A DNA stretch of 64,000 bases from Planktothrix tepida PCC 9214 (GCF_900009145.1 NZ_LN889802.1:178898-242897), one strand, 5' to 3'; positions 1 to 9,346 are shown, counted from the first letter of the stretch. The notes: generated from the sequence alone by a model not told the origin. Numbers and translations are program-made.

Positions 1-1304
1 TTCATAAGTTTTTTGATGCTTATAATCCTGACATTGCTAAAGCTCAAATTCTACATACGCCTAGGGTGTTAAATATTGCTTTAAATGCAGATGTATTACT
101 TAAATTATCTGGGGAGAAACTTAAACAAGCTGGAGGAGAAATTTGGGATGAGACAGAATTTTTAAAAGCCGATATTCATCCGAATTTAGTTAATATTCAA
201 TGTCTCCATCTTCCCACCCAAACCCAACGCAACGCCACTGCCCGTTTATTAGTCGATGCGATGGGAACGGCTTCCCCCATTGCTTGGCAATTGAACGGAG
301 GACGAGCGTTTGATAGTGTTTGTCCGACCGTTGGGGCGGTGATTGATGGCGGGTTTGAACCGGGGGTTTGGGATTCCACATTAGGAGATGTTTTAAATAC
401 TCATGGGGATATTTCACGGGGAAGACAGTTAATTTGGGAACTGTTTCCAGGGGCGGGAAATGAATTAACCTTTTATCTATTTCACTATCATCAAGTCAAT
501 CCAACAAACCCCGGTTCCCTATTAGAAATGTATGAAGACTTTTTTACCATTTTACCCGAATATCGTCGATGTGATCTGGATCAATTAGTCTGGAAAAAAG
601 CGACGTTTGGCTATATTCCGGGGCATTTTAGTACCGGAAGTAGCGATCGAAAAGTTAGTTTTGATCGATTAATTTTAATTGGAGATGCAGCTTCTTTACA
701 ATCTCCGTTAGTCTTTACTGGATTTGGCTCTTTAGTCCGAAATTTATCTCGATTAACGGATTTATTAAATACGGCTTTAAAGCATGATTTATTAACCGCA
801 GATTGGTTAGATAAAATTCGAGCCTATCAAACCAATATTTCTGTAACGTGGTTATTTTCTAAAGGAATGATGGTTCCCACAGGAAAATATTTACCGCCCG
901 AAAAAATTAACTCAATTTTAAATACCTTTTTTGGGATTTTAGCCACTGAACCTCAAGACATTGCAGAAACCTTTATTAAAGATCGGACAACTTGGTGGAT
1001 ATTTACCCGGTTAGCCTTAAAAGCTGCCCGCATGAATCCTTTATTATTATTGTGGATTTTAGACTTTGTAAGCTTTGGGGAAGTAGTACGCTGGACAAAG
1101 AATTTTATGCAATTTATGGTGTTGTCTGTGCTGAGTTTTCTTTTCGGTTGGCTTCCCAATTTCACTCGTCAAATTCAACCTTGGTTAGAACCTCGATATC
1201 CTAAACTTTGGATGTGGTTATTAACAACCAGTTATGCTTTAACTGACGGGATGGGGAAACCCCAAGCCCCCCATTTCACAACATTAAAACTCAGGGTTTC
1301 TTAA
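1..1304 (+). CDS. cruA: Lycopene cyclase CruA-type flavoprotein (5' partial)
   Basis: The reading frame is open from the left edge (first full codon at base 3), so the N-terminal part with the Rossmann FAD-binding motif lies outside the window; the in-frame GTG at 66 is not the start. About 434 residues are visible. Blocks typical of cyanobacterial CruA are present: DAMGTASPIAWQLNG, SRGRQLIWELFPG, YLFHYHQVNP, ILPEYRRCDL, and the flavoprotein motif LILIGDAASLQSPL near the middle. The C-terminus is hydrophobic and probably membrane-associated. The family cyclises lycopene to gamma/beta-carotene in the thylakoid membrane. The paralogue CruP is related, but from memory the internal blocks fit CruA better. 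The last 4 bases overlap the end of the convergent gene. Confidence 0.8.
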   Translation, partial: HKFFDAYNPDIAKAQILHTPRVLNIALNADVLLKLSGEKLKQAGGEIWDETEFLKADIHPNLVNIQCLHLPTQTQRNATARLLVDAMGTASPIAWQLNGGRAFDSVCPTVGAVIDGGFEPGVWDSTLGDVLNTHGDISRGRQLIWELFPGAGNELTFYLFHYHQVNPTNPGSLLEMYEDFFTILPEYRRCDLDQLVWKKATFGYIPGHFSTGSSDRKVSFDRLILIGDAASLQSPLVFTGFGSLVRNLSRLTDLLNTALKHDLLTADWLDKIRAYQTNISVTWLFSKGMMVPTGKYLPPEKINSILNTFFGILATEPQDIAETFIKDRTTWWIFTRLALKAARMNPLLLLWILDFVSFGEVVRWTKNFMQFMVLSVLSFLFGWLPNFTRQIQPWLEPRYPKLWMWLLTTSYALTDGMGKPQAPHFTTLKLRVS

Positions 1305-1678
1305 ATTTCGGGGTGAAACTCGACGGAATCAATCATAGATTTCTCCGGTTCAAAATGGAAGTTTAAACGTCCAAACCCGAGATCAAAAGAGATTATACTT
1401 TGGGGGATATTTAGGCTAACGTTATACCCTAAATCTCGCATTTCTGAAATCACATCACTGGTCGTCCAACCTAAATAAACTTCTAATTCTTCAGGTTGAG
1501 GTTGACTGCTAAAGGTACAGTTTCGATATTTTTTCTTAAGCAATGAGTAATAGTTTGTCCCTGGAGACGTGTAACCCGTAGAGGTGGGTAAAGGATGCGA
1601 TCTTAGATGGCGTTTAAGATCCTGTTCCCAAGGGTTTTGTGCCGTTGATGAGGGAGTTAAAGGGATGGGAATCAGCAT
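1301..1678 (-). CDS. Conserved hypothetical protein, 125 aa
   Basis: I do not recognise this protein. It is a soluble, mixed-composition protein with no signal peptide or membrane segment. The N-terminal third is rich in Pro, Ser and Thr and looks disordered. The C-terminal half (about residues 60-125) looks folded and contains EELEVYLGWTTSDVISEMRD and an aromatic beta-like tail ending in EFHPEI. It converges on cruA and overlaps its stop by 4 bases, with no room for a terminator. ATG at 1678 follows a purine-rich GGAGGATAA stretch, a plausible ribosome site. I believe it is real because no competing frame covers the region. Confidence 0.55.
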   Translation of the reverse strand: MLIPIPLTPSSTAQNPWEQDLKRHLRSHPLPTSTGYTSPGTNYYSLLKKKYRNCTFSSQPQPEELEVYLGWTTSDVISEMRDLGYNVSLNIPQSIISFDLGFGRLNFHFEPEKSMIDSVEFHPEI

Positions 1679-1942
1679 GAGTTATCCTCCAATCTAAAAT
1701 TCTTGTAGAAGTACCTTTCTTCCTAGCTTGTTCTATAACTTCCTCGTTTGTCGATAGGGATAAGTTCAGGATTTCAGGTTTTTACTCGTCTCTCTGGGGA
1801 TAGAGATTCCTACAAAAAAGGATAGAAAAGTTCAGTTCAGATCTCCCTAAATCTTCCAGGGCTAGTTCCTCCTCTAGGGGAAAATGGTTGGGGCTGGGGG
1901 GCTAAGTTATGCAGTCTAATAGATATACCAACCGCTTCTCCG

Positions 1943-2064
1943 TTAAAATGTTCTCTATTTCCGTAAAATTGTAGCCTTTTTTATATTTAAAATAATTGAA
2001 AGTCGATTAAAATGTTCCCTATTTCAGTGAAATTGTAGCCTTATTTCAGTGAAATTGTAGCCTT
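1943..2064. repeat. Imperfect tandem repeat of unknown type
   Basis: The 490-base gap between the preceding gene and the amidase has no convincing gene. It holds two 36-base units at 1943-1978 and 2007-2042 that match except at about four positions (both begin TTAAAATGTTC and end AAATTGTAGCCTT), separated by a 28-base AT-rich linker. A third, 22-base partial copy (ATTTCAGTGAAATTGTAGCC core) follows directly at 2043-2064. The rest of the gap (1679-1942) shows nothing I can name. The repeats could be the end of a lost mobile element or a regulatory array upstream of the amidase. Confidence 0.6.
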
Positions 2065-2168
2065 CAAATTCTGGAATGGATTAATTCCCAAAAGACGTAT
2101 GTAGAATAATCGCATCGCAGGAAATGGTATTTAACCTGCTTAATCATAAACACTGGACAACAACAAAA

Positions 2169-3266
2169 ATGTGTACTGGAATTCGCCTAATAGCAGCCGA
2201 TAAAACCGTAGTTCATGCACGAACACTGGAGTTTGCTGTTGATATTTTATCCGATATCATTGTGGTTCCCAGAGGCTATGAACGGGTAGGAAGTACCCCC
2301 GCTATGGCAGAAGAACCTCCTTTACCCGGTAAAAAATGGAAGAGTAAATATGCCAGTGTCGGAATGTCCGCCCTTGGTTTACCGTTGATTATTGATGGAT
2401 TCAATGAAGTGGGTCTGGCTATTGGTTTGTTTTACTTCCCAGGCTTTGCTGAATATATGCCCTATAGCCGTTCTGATGCAGAGAATACCATAGCTCCCTG
2501 GGAAGTAGGTTCTTGGATATTAGAGAATTTCGAGACTGTAGATCAGGTTAAGACTGCAATCAAAGATATTGTCGTGCCTGGAGTAATATTCGCGCAATTC
2601 GACCCCAACGCTTCACCTACTGTTCATTTCGTTGTACACGACGCATCGGGTCAAAGCATCGTGATCGAATATGTTGGTGGCAAACTCAATGTCCACGACA
2701 ACCCACTAGGCGTGATTACTAACTCACCAACTTTTGATTGGCACATGACCAACCTACGGAACTATGTGAATTTCTCGTTCACAAATGTTTCTGGTTTCAA
2801 ACTAGGGTCAGTTCAGCTATCTCCATTCGGACAGGGTTCGGGAATGCTCGGAATACCAGGTGATTTTACACCCCCTTCACGCTTCGTAAGAGCCGTGGCA
2901 TATAGTCAATCAGTCAGTGAAGCATTCAGTCAGGGATACAATGACAAGGGAGAGGGAGAATCTTTTCACGCAGCCACAGGTAAAGACGCAATTTTACAGG
3001 CGTTTCATATCCTCAACAACTTCGATATTCCGAAGGGTGTGGCTCGTGAACATGAACATATCGTAGAGGAAACAGGAACAACCCTTGTCCCAGCAGATTA
3101 CACACTCTGGACAAGCGCGAGTGACCTCCAACTGAAACAATACTATTTTCGTACTTATGAGAACAGTCAGATCCGGATGGTGGATCTGAACGTACATAAG
3201 GATCGCAGTTTCAAGATTGAGAGATTCTCGATAGCGGGTCAAGAGACTATCCAAACAATAGGTTAG
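2169..3266 (+). CDS. Linear amide C-N hydrolase, choloylglycine hydrolase family
   Basis: An Ntn hydrolase of the bile-salt hydrolase/penicillin V acylase family, which cleaves linear amides such as N-acyl conjugates. I chose ATG 2169 because it gives Met-Cys-Thr-Gly, placing the catalytic Cys at position 2, exposed after Met removal; an upstream in-frame ATG at 2124 would add 15 residues that do not look like a signal peptide. With this start Arg18 (ARTLEF), Asn185 (VITNSP) and Arg238 (PPSRF) fall close to the family's active-site positions; position 21 is Glu where bile-salt hydrolases have Asp. Length, 365 residues, is slightly above the family's usual ~320-350. Lack of a signal suggests a cytoplasmic enzyme. 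The natural substrate cannot be read from sequence; N-acyl homoserine lactones are one known possibility in the family. Confidence 0.85.
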   Translation: MCTGIRLIAADKTVVHARTLEFAVDILSDIIVVPRGYERVGSTPAMAEEPPLPGKKWKSKYASVGMSALGLPLIIDGFNEVGLAIGLFYFPGFAEYMPYSRSDAENTIAPWEVGSWILENFETVDQVKTAIKDIVVPGVIFAQFDPNASPTVHFVVHDASGQSIVIEYVGGKLNVHDNPLGVITNSPTFDWHMTNLRNYVNFSFTNVSGFKLGSVQLSPFGQGSGMLGIPGDFTPPSRFVRAVAYSQSVSEAFSQGYNDKGEGESFHAATGKDAILQAFHILNNFDIPKGVAREHEHIVEETGTTLVPADYTLWTSASDLQLKQYYFRTYENSQIRMVDLNVHKDRSFKIERFSIAGQETIQTIG

Positions 3267-3276
3267 TATTAGTATC

Positions 3277-3327
3277 ACCTCTGCCCCTAAGCTGCTTTCC
3301 TAGTAACAGAAGAGCTAGGGGAGAGGT
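3277..3327. terminator. Hairpin between convergent amidase and ftsH
   Basis: The arms ACCTCTgCCCCTAAGCT and AGCTAGGGGAGAGGT pair with one bulge across a loop of about 20 bases, just after the amidase stop and before the end of ftsH. There is no clear T-run on the + strand, so termination may be bidirectional or factor-assisted. Confidence 0.5.
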
Positions 3328-3367
3328 TAAATCAGTGTTCCAGAAGTAAGAAAACAACCCGATAAAG

Positions 3368-5296
3368 TTAACTTCTGGTTGCTAACTGACGCTTTGGAAG
3401 GGGAGTTTTTTCAGCAACCAGTTGTCGGAATTGTTCACCATCTAAGGTTTCCACCTCTAACAATAATTCCACTAACTGATCAATGAGCATTCTATGTTCC
3501 CGAATAATTGCTCGCGCCTGTTCATAACATTCACTGGCTAGAGATCGAATCAGGTGATCAATTTGGGTGGCGACTTCTTCAGAATATTCGGATTGAGAGG
3601 GAAATCCTCGCCCTAAAAACACCTCTCCCGATGGACTTTCTAAGGCTACTAATCCTAAATCTGACATTCCATAATGGGTGATCATTTCCCGTGCTAAATT
3701 AGTCACGGTTTGGATATCGCTCGTGGCGCCATTGGTAACTTCCGCATCCCCAAAAACTTCCATTTCAGCGGCTCGTCCTCCCAAACAAATGGTAATTCGA
3801 TCAATTAACCAGGATTTTGTATATAAGCCACTATCGACCATTTCTTCATTGAACATTTGTTGAGCAAAGCCCCCAATGCCTCCAGAACGGGGAATAATGG
3901 TGACTTTATTTAAGGGATCGGAATTTTTCAACAATGTCATTAATAAAGCGTGTCCGATTTCATGATAGGCAATCAAACGTTTTTTCTTACTATCTAATAA
4001 TGGCGTTAACGCTAACCCAATGGTAATCCGATCAATGGCATCATCAATTTCTAAAGGTGTAATGGCTTCTTTGCGCCGTCGGGCGGTTAAAATAGCCGCT
4101 TCATTGAGTAAATTGGCTAAATCTGCACCGGATAATCCAGGGGTACGACGGGCGATCGCATCTAAAGAAACCTCTTCGGATAACTTCTTATTGCGAGCGT
4201 GAACTTTAAGAATTCCTAAGCGACCATTAAAACTCGGTAAATCCACCATCACCTGTCGATCAAATCGACCCGGACGTAATAACGCCGCATCTAAAACATC
4301 AGGACGGTTGGTAGCAGCAATGACAATAATTCCCGTATTGCCTTCAAACCCATCCATTTCTGTTAATAATTGGTTCAGGGTTTGTTCTCGTTCATCATTT
4401 CCCCCCCCAATTCCCGCACCCCGTTGACGTCCGACCGCATCAATTTCATCAATAAAAATTAAACAAGGGGAATTTTCCTTGGCTTTTCTAAATAAATCTC
4501 TCACCCGTGAAGCACCGACTCCAACAAACATCTCCACAAATTCTGACCCAGAGATGCTGAAAAAGGGAACTCCAGCTTCCCCAGCAATGGCTTTGGCTAA
4601 GAGGGTTTTTCCGGTTCCCGGTGGCCCAATTAACAACACCCCCCTGGGAATTTTCGCCCCAATGGCTGTAAACCTTTCCGGTTGCTTCAGGAAGGTAACG
4701 ACTTCTTGCAGTTCTTCCTTGGCTTCTTCAACCCCGGCTACATCCTCAAATAATATGCCGGTTTTGGCTTCCATTTGGAATCTCGCCCTGGATTTGCCAA
4801 AATTCATCGCTTGGCCCGATGCTTGGGTAGACCGTCGCAGAATCATTAATAAAAATGCCAATACGCCAAAAATAATTAGCATATTGACAATTAACCCCAT
4901 GGCTGCACTATTATCAGCCGTAGGGCTAACTTCATACTCAACATTATTCGCCCGAATTTCCCGCATTAATTCCGGGTTTTGTTCAAACAGAGAAACCCAA
5001 TACACTGACGATGGCTTTTTATCTTTGTCTCCCTTCAAGGTGACTTTCGCCATTTGTCGCGAGGGATCTTCTTCAATTTTTTGGACTTCCCCAGCCTCAA
5101 TTTTCTGCAACAGTTGACTGTAGGTTAGGGTTTTTGGGGTGTTATTGGCGAAGGCGGGAGTTCCCAAGAGTAGCCCCTGGGCCATCATCCAACTGCCCAA
5201 AATTCGCCCTAGTCGTTTGGCGATGATGGTTTTTTGGGGGATGATCTGTTTAGCATCTAACCATCCCATCCCGATTTTGATCCAAGACCTCTTCAT
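3368..5296 (-). CDS. ftsH: ATP-dependent zinc metalloprotease FtsH
   Basis: A membrane-anchored AAA+ protease that degrades damaged thylakoid and plasma-membrane proteins; cyanobacterial homologues act as hexamers in photosystem II repair. The 642 residues run: hydrophobic segment 30-50, extra-membrane FtsH N-domain ~55-125, second membrane segment ~132-153, AAA domain with Walker A GPPGTGKT at 224-231, Walker B LIFIDEID at ~279-286, second region of homology with RPGRFDRQ, then the peptidase domain with the zinc motif HEIGH at 445-449. The HEIGH variant (usually HEAGH/HEVGH) keeps both His and the Glu. Cyanobacteria carry about four FtsH paralogues; I cannot say which this is. Single-gene unit. 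Confidence 0.96.
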   Translation of the reverse strand: MKRSWIKIGMGWLDAKQIIPQKTIIAKRLGRILGSWMMAQGLLLGTPAFANNTPKTLTYSQLLQKIEAGEVQKIEEDPSRQMAKVTLKGDKDKKPSSVYWVSLFEQNPELMREIRANNVEYEVSPTADNSAAMGLIVNMLIIFGVLAFLLMILRRSTQASGQAMNFGKSRARFQMEAKTGILFEDVAGVEEAKEELQEVVTFLKQPERFTAIGAKIPRGVLLIGPPGTGKTLLAKAIAGEAGVPFFSISGSEFVEMFVGVGASRVRDLFRKAKENSPCLIFIDEIDAVGRQRGAGIGGGNDEREQTLNQLLTEMDGFEGNTGIIVIAATNRPDVLDAALLRPGRFDRQVMVDLPSFNGRLGILKVHARNKKLSEEVSLDAIARRTPGLSGADLANLLNEAAILTARRRKEAITPLEIDDAIDRITIGLALTPLLDSKKKRLIAYHEIGHALLMTLLKNSDPLNKVTIIPRSGGIGGFAQQMFNEEMVDSGLYTKSWLIDRITICLGGRAAEMEVFGDAEVTNGATSDIQTVTNLAREMITHYGMSDLGLVALESPSGEVFLGRGFPSQSEYSEEVATQIDHLIRSLASECYEQARAIIREHRMLIDQLVELLLEVETLDGEQFRQLVAEKTPLPKRQLATRS

Positions 5297-5497
5297 ATCG
5301 ACTCTACCTTTTCCTGTTGCTACGCTCCCAACTGTTAAGACAAGTGGGGATGTAAATCTAGTTTAACGCTCAGACGTTGGGATGAGCGGTTGACGACTGA
5401 AGAAACCCAGTTTCTGTATCCGTTTTGATTTAGCTATGCTATTGTTTAATTAAGCGAAGTCATTATGAGTACATTATAGAATTAGGAGATTCCCATT

Positions 5498-5953
5498 ATG
5501 GTTAAAATCGTAGGACTCGCAGGCAGTTTGCGTCTGGGTTCCCATAGTTATCAAGCACTGATGGAAGTGGCGAAACGAGTCGAAGTGTTGGGTGTAGAGG
5601 TGGAAATCTTGGATTTGCGATCGCTGAATCTCCCCTTTTGCAACGGTGAAGATCACTATCCCGACTATCCTGATGTGGAAAAACTGCAAGAAACCGTTAA
5701 ACAGGCAGACGGTTTAATTTTAGCAACACCTGAATATCATGGTAGTGTCAGTGGTGTGTTAAAAAATGCCTTAGATTTGATGAGTTTTGAACATTTAGAA
5801 GATAAAGTTGTTGGTTTAATCAGTGTCTTAGGGGGTCAATCAAATAGCAATGCCCTCAATGATTTACGAGTGATTATGCGATGGGTTCATGCGTGGGTAA
5901 TTCCTGAGCAAGTTGCCATTGGACAAGCCTGGAAAGCCTTTTTAACAACCTGA
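5498..5953 (+). CDS. NADPH-dependent FMN reductase, C-terminally truncated
   Basis: A flavodoxin-fold NAD(P)H:FMN reductase. The N-terminal FMN phosphate loop GLAGSLRLGSHS (residues 6-17) and the second FMN motif PEYHGSVSGVLKNALD (~78-93) are intact. RBS AGGAG precedes ATG 5498. It ends at residue 151 just after AIGQAWKAF, where relatives continue for roughly 30 more residues that close the last helix. The sequence immediately after the break belongs to a diguanylate cyclase remnant on the other strand, so the 3' end appears to have been lost by a deletion. Whether the shortened enzyme still folds is uncertain. Confidence 0.8.
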   Translation: MVKIVGLAGSLRLGSHSYQALMEVAKRVEVLGVEVEILDLRSLNLPFCNGEDHYPDYPDVEKLQETVKQADGLILATPEYHGSVSGVLKNALDLMSFEHLEDKVVGLISVLGGQSNSNALNDLRVIMRWVHAWVIPEQVAIGQAWKAFLTT

Positions 5954-6284
5954 TTTCTACCATTTTGCTTGGCTTGATAAAGAGCTTGAAAGAATTAATT
6001 TTTTGATTCAAAAACTTAATAATGCCAATGGTATATAATATTTGAGAGAAAACGATCAATGAATTTCCTAAGAAACGAAGATTCAATAAAATTGTTTCTT
6101 GATTGATAAAAAGGGGACGAATCGGAAAAATTAAAAACCCAATGGCTGATAATACAGTTCCAATCGCATAAATTCCAATTCCTTGATATTGCTTCGCCAG
6201 GAAGAAGAAAAAGATCAGGGTAATAGATTGTAAAATAGATGCTGCACTGACCATGACGGACATTGTGCTAATATCAAGACTCAT
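5887..6284 (-). pseudogene. Diguanylate cyclase remnant (membrane domain plus frameshifted GGDEF tail)
   Basis: ATG 6284 opens a frame with an N-terminal membrane region of three to four hydrophobic segments (about residues 1-95: ILQSITLIFFFFLAKQYQG, GTVLSAIGFLIFPIRPLF, SLIVFSQILYTIGIIKFL). At about 5983 the sequence changes: in the +2-shifted frame it reads QALYQAKQNGRNQVV, the conserved C-terminal helix of GGDEF domains, and continues to a stop at 5887. The catalytic GGDEF body between the membrane part and this tail is missing. Its tail overlaps the truncated FMN reductase on the other strand. The unshifted frame runs to 5874 and gives a meaningless C-terminus. Non-functional as a cyclase. 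Confidence 0.8.
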
Positions 6285-6332
6285 AATATAATTTCCGAAT
6301 TAATAGTTAATAAAAAGCACTATCACGGAAGT

Positions 6333-7034
6333 TTAAATTAAGGCTAACACAGAAACAGGTGATCCAGAACCACCTGTAAGCTTTATAATTCCTAGGATCA
6401 AAGTAATTCCTGTGGGGGGAATTTGATTAAGATTTGTCAGATTTTCTAACACAAAACCGTTGTTTTTTAAAATTAGTTTATTGGTTGTAAAACTATCATC
6501 AAAACCCGGATCAACGCCATGACTATCAATACCAACTCCCCGAATCTTTCGCTGTTGAGTTAAAAATTGAATCGCTTCACCTCCAAACCCTGGAAAGTGG
6601 GGTTTTCCCTGTTCATCAAGATTTAAAAAAGCAGCCGGATCATGCCATTTTTCTTGCCATCCAGTATAGAGTAAAACTATACTATTTTCGGGAATAAGAT
6701 GATGCTGACTCTCCCATCTTTCAATATCGTTTACAGTTAAAATTGAATCAGGATTTAAGATAGCTTTTTCGCGAATATCAATCACCACTGCGGGAAGAAT
6801 ACAAGACTCAGGAGAATAGTGCTCCACTCCCATTCCTGCTGGATAAAAACTTTGAGGGGAATTGAGATGAGTACCGCTATGTTCTCCCATCGAAAACTGT
6901 CTTAAATAATAACCGGATGTTGAAAAATCTGCCACCGTTTCAAACTGAACAGCAGGATCACCAGGCCATAATGGAATATTCGGATGAATCTTATGGCTTA
7001 AATCAATAATTCTACTATAGTTAATCGTTTTCAT
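6333..7034 (-). CDS. Cyclase family protein (kynurenine formamidase-like)
   Basis: A 233-residue metal-dependent hydrolase of the cyclase family (PF04199 type), whose members open amides or lactones such as N-formylkynurenine or isatin. The N-terminus IDLSHKIHPNIPLWPGDP is diagnostic. The metal motif HxGTHxD reads GEHSGTHLNSPQSF here, so the usual Asp ligand is Asn and a downstream His is Phe. The C-terminal half carries the family motif GVGIDSHGVDPGFDDSF. It lies 18 bases behind a glycosyltransferase on the same strand and is probably co-transcribed with it. Its substrate is not evident. Confidence 0.85.
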   Translation of the reverse strand: MKTINYSRIIDLSHKIHPNIPLWPGDPAVQFETVADFSTSGYYLRQFSMGEHSGTHLNSPQSFYPAGMGVEHYSPESCILPAVVIDIREKAILNPDSILTVNDIERWESQHHLIPENSIVLLYTGWQEKWHDPAAFLNLDEQGKPHFPGFGGEAIQFLTQQRKIRGVGIDSHGVDPGFDDSFTTNKLILKNNGFVLENLTNLNQIPPTGITLILGIIKLTGGSGSPVSVLALI

Positions 7035-7052
7035 GATTCTAATGACTAACTT

Positions 7053-8270
7053 TTATGATTGAATTTTAATCCATTGGTTGATGGTTTTATAAATATTAAC
7101 TAATCCTTGAATTTGCGATCGCGGTGAACGTCCATACAAAAAATCATGGAGACTAATTTGATAATTGTGTTGAATTGCTAAATCTAACCATAAATTATGA
7201 TAAGCTTGTCCTTGCTCATAATCAGGAATCGTGCTAAAATAATGGGAAAAGTAATCTAAACAAGTATTAAAAAAATGTTTTCGACCTTGATATTTTAAAT
7301 AATTCAGCCGAGGTTTAAAAGTCGTTAAATTATCTTTAGCCGTATGTAACGTATCGGCTAAAGATTCAGCATCAAATTCTGATAAAAACCCTGAACCTTG
7401 AGGGAAAATTTGAGCTTGACCTCTAGCATATTGATTAAAGGCTTGGAAACAAATAACCGGAGTATTACAACTCATTGCTTCCGCAAGACTGCTATTTTTT
7501 CCATCTAAAAGAGAACCTATAAGGTAAATTTTAGAGCGAGAATAATAAAGCGGTCTTTCTTGATAATAGTCAACCTGAGAAATAATCTGAATATAATCTA
7601 AAGGATTCACTAAAATATTTTTAACTTTTTGCCATTCTAATTGTGCTTCGCTACTGAGTTTATGAATAGAGTTTGGATCAAAATCATCTTCTAAAATAAA
7701 TATTGTTTTTAAAAGTTTATTATATTTTTTTTTGTAAATCTTTAACGCCTCAGCAATGATAGGGAGATTATTGACAGGAGATAATCGAGATACGCATAAA
7801 ACATCAATATCTTTAACGGTAAAAGGCTGAGGAGCAATTAAATATTCATGAATAAAATCAGAATGAGAAGCTGGAATTAAAATTTTATTTGCTCGTTGTG
7901 GGTCGGTTTTTCTAAACCATGTTTCACGGGATGGATTATCATATAAGGTAAAATAACCATCCGCCGTATTTGACCAGGGGTAGGAACACCAGAGAGAATC
8001 AGCAATTGAAAAGAATGTATCAGAAAGTTGAGGTAAAACTTTATTTAATAAATCAACAGATTCACTAAAATATAATCCTTTAATAAATTGACCTTCATAC
8101 ATTAAAGGTGGCAGGATGATCGAAAAATTTACGTTTTCATAGCGTCCTGATTCCAACTCAAAAATCTCGTTTGTCCAGCTATCTAAATCTACATAAATTT
8201 CTTCTAAGGGTTTATAAATTTGATCGGTATTAAAATATTGCTTTTGCCGTTGGTAGTTTCCGATTCCCAT
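7053..8270 (-). CDS. Glycosyltransferase, GT4-like
   Basis: A 405-residue GT-B fold glycosyltransferase. The middle part contains VLCVSRLSPVNNLPIIAEAL (~170-190), the typical start of the GT4 C-terminal Rossmann domain, followed by the donor-site region SLAEAMSCNTPVICFQAF (~288-305), where an ExxxxxxxP-type motif (E..SCNTPV) holds the nucleotide sugar. The N-terminal acceptor domain is divergent. No membrane segment is seen. It heads a two-gene unit with the cyclase-family hydrolase. The likely role is surface polysaccharide or glycoconjugate synthesis; the sugar and acceptor are unknown. Confidence 0.75.
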   Translation of the reverse strand: MGIGNYQRQKQYFNTDQIYKPLEEIYVDLDSWTNEIFELESGRYENVNFSIILPPLMYEGQFIKGLYFSESVDLLNKVLPQLSDTFFSIADSLWCSYPWSNTADGYFTLYDNPSRETWFRKTDPQRANKILIPASHSDFIHEYLIAPQPFTVKDIDVLCVSRLSPVNNLPIIAEALKIYKKKYNKLLKTIFILEDDFDPNSIHKLSSEAQLEWQKVKNILVNPLDYIQIISQVDYYQERPLYYSRSKIYLIGSLLDGKNSSLAEAMSCNTPVICFQAFNQYARGQAQIFPQGSGFLSEFDAESLADTLHTAKDNLTTFKPRLNYLKYQGRKHFFNTCLDYFSHYFSTIPDYEQGQAYHNLWLDLAIQHNYQISLHDFLYGRSPRSQIQGLVNIYKTINQWIKIQS

Positions 8271-8356
8271 AATAATTGATTGATGAATTTATTTATAATA
8301 TCGTGTAATATAACCTATATAAAGCAATTTTAAATCTATTTTAATATAAATTTTAT

Positions 8357-8417
8357 TGTAGGGGTTTGGTTTTCAAACCCTCTAGCTATCTAGGTTAGAA
8401 AAGAAGCCACCCCTACA
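8357..8417. repeat. MITE-like palindromic element, GTAGGGGT family
   Basis: 61 bases bounded by inverted termini TGTAGGGGTTTGG and CCACCCCTACA, with an inner hairpin GGTTTTCAAACC near the left end. It lies in the 180-base gap between the glycosyltransferase and the alpha/beta hydrolase. Similar GTAGGGG-ended palindromes are dispersed in many cyanobacterial genomes; another is at 53472. Confidence 0.65.
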
Positions 8418-8449
8418 GAATTTTTTCGCCCATCCTAAACATCAAACCA

Positions 8450-9346
8450 TCATATCCCGCATTGGTTTAACCAATTCAAAATAATGGTATTAACTTGTTC
8501 AGGACGTTCATCATGGGGACAGTGACCAGTATTCGGAATCGAAATAAACTGAACAGATGGATTAATATCGGCTAAATCTTGATAAATTTTTGCCCCTGTA
8601 ATCGGTGTCCAAGGGTCAGCTTCTCCCCAAATAATTAATAAAGGATGTTGAATTTGAGGTAATAATTCCGAAGGATGGGGGCCAGGAGGAGCCGTTAAAA
8701 TCGATGCAAAAACTTGTTGAGCACCGATATCATTAGAAGGAGCATATAATAACTCAACTAATTCATCTGTAATTGCGGCTTTATTGCCATAAACTTGTTT
8801 CAATGTATTGCGAATTCGGTGTTTTTGTCGAATTTGATTAAACACAAACGGCCCTATAATTGGATGACTCACCAATTTTGTAAAGAATCCCATCACCATC
8901 CGCAACGGTAAATTTAATTCTTCTGGACGATGATTTAACCCTCCTGCACAATTTAATAAAACAGCACCAGAGGAAATTTCAGGATGATGAGCAACAATCA
9001 TTAAACTCAATAATGCTCCAATCGAATTCCCAATAAAAATGGCAGGTTGCTGAATTTTTTCAGCCCAAAAATCCGTTAGTAATTCTTGCCATAAATTTAA
9101 ACTATAATCAAGGTTAGGTTTCGCAGAAGCACCAAATCCTAATAAATCTAACGTAAAAACTTGATACCCTCCCTCGGCTAAAACGGGAATATTCTGACGC
9201 CAATGTCCAATGGATGCGCCAAACCCATGAATCAGGACTAAAGGTTGTCCACTTCCTGCGACGGTGTAGTGAATTTGATGTCCTTTCCAGACCCAGGTGA
9301 GGGAATCAAACAGGGTTGTTGTTTTGGCGGGGGTCGTTGTTGTCAT
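8450..9346 (-). CDS. Alpha/beta fold hydrolase
   Basis: A 298-residue alpha/beta hydrolase. I chose the start ATG 9346 (MTTTTPAKTTTLFD) because an upstream ATG at 9493 would add 49 odd residues and overlap the divergent gene. The family features are the oxyanion segment VLIHGFGASIGHWRQN, nucleophile elbow GNSIG, acid in IWGEADPWTP and catalytic His in NTGHCPHDERP near the end. The sequence resembles the plant/cyanobacterial pheophytinase-like hydrolases and haloalkane-dehalogenase-like hydrolases, but the substrate is not determined. It is divergent from the MEKHLA gene with 81 bases between the starts. Confidence 0.87.
   Translation of the reverse strand: MTTTTPAKTTTLFDSLTWVWKGHQIHYTVAGSGQPLVLIHGFGASIGHWRQNIPVLAEGGYQVFTLDLLGFGASAKPNLDYSLNLWQELLTDFWAEKIQQPAIFIGNSIGALLSLMIVAHHPEISSGAVLLNCAGGLNHRPEELNLPLRMVMGFFTKLVSHPIIGPFVFNQIRQKHRIRNTLKQVYGNKAAITDELVELLYAPSNDIGAQQVFASILTAPPGPHPSELLPQIQHPLLIIWGEADPWTPITGAKIYQDLADINPSVQFISIPNTGHCPHDERPEQVNTIILNWLNQCGI

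Noticed and set aside
4479..5117. 212-residue frame on the + strand
   Set aside because: It is wholly antisense to ftsH and reflects codon bias of that gene.
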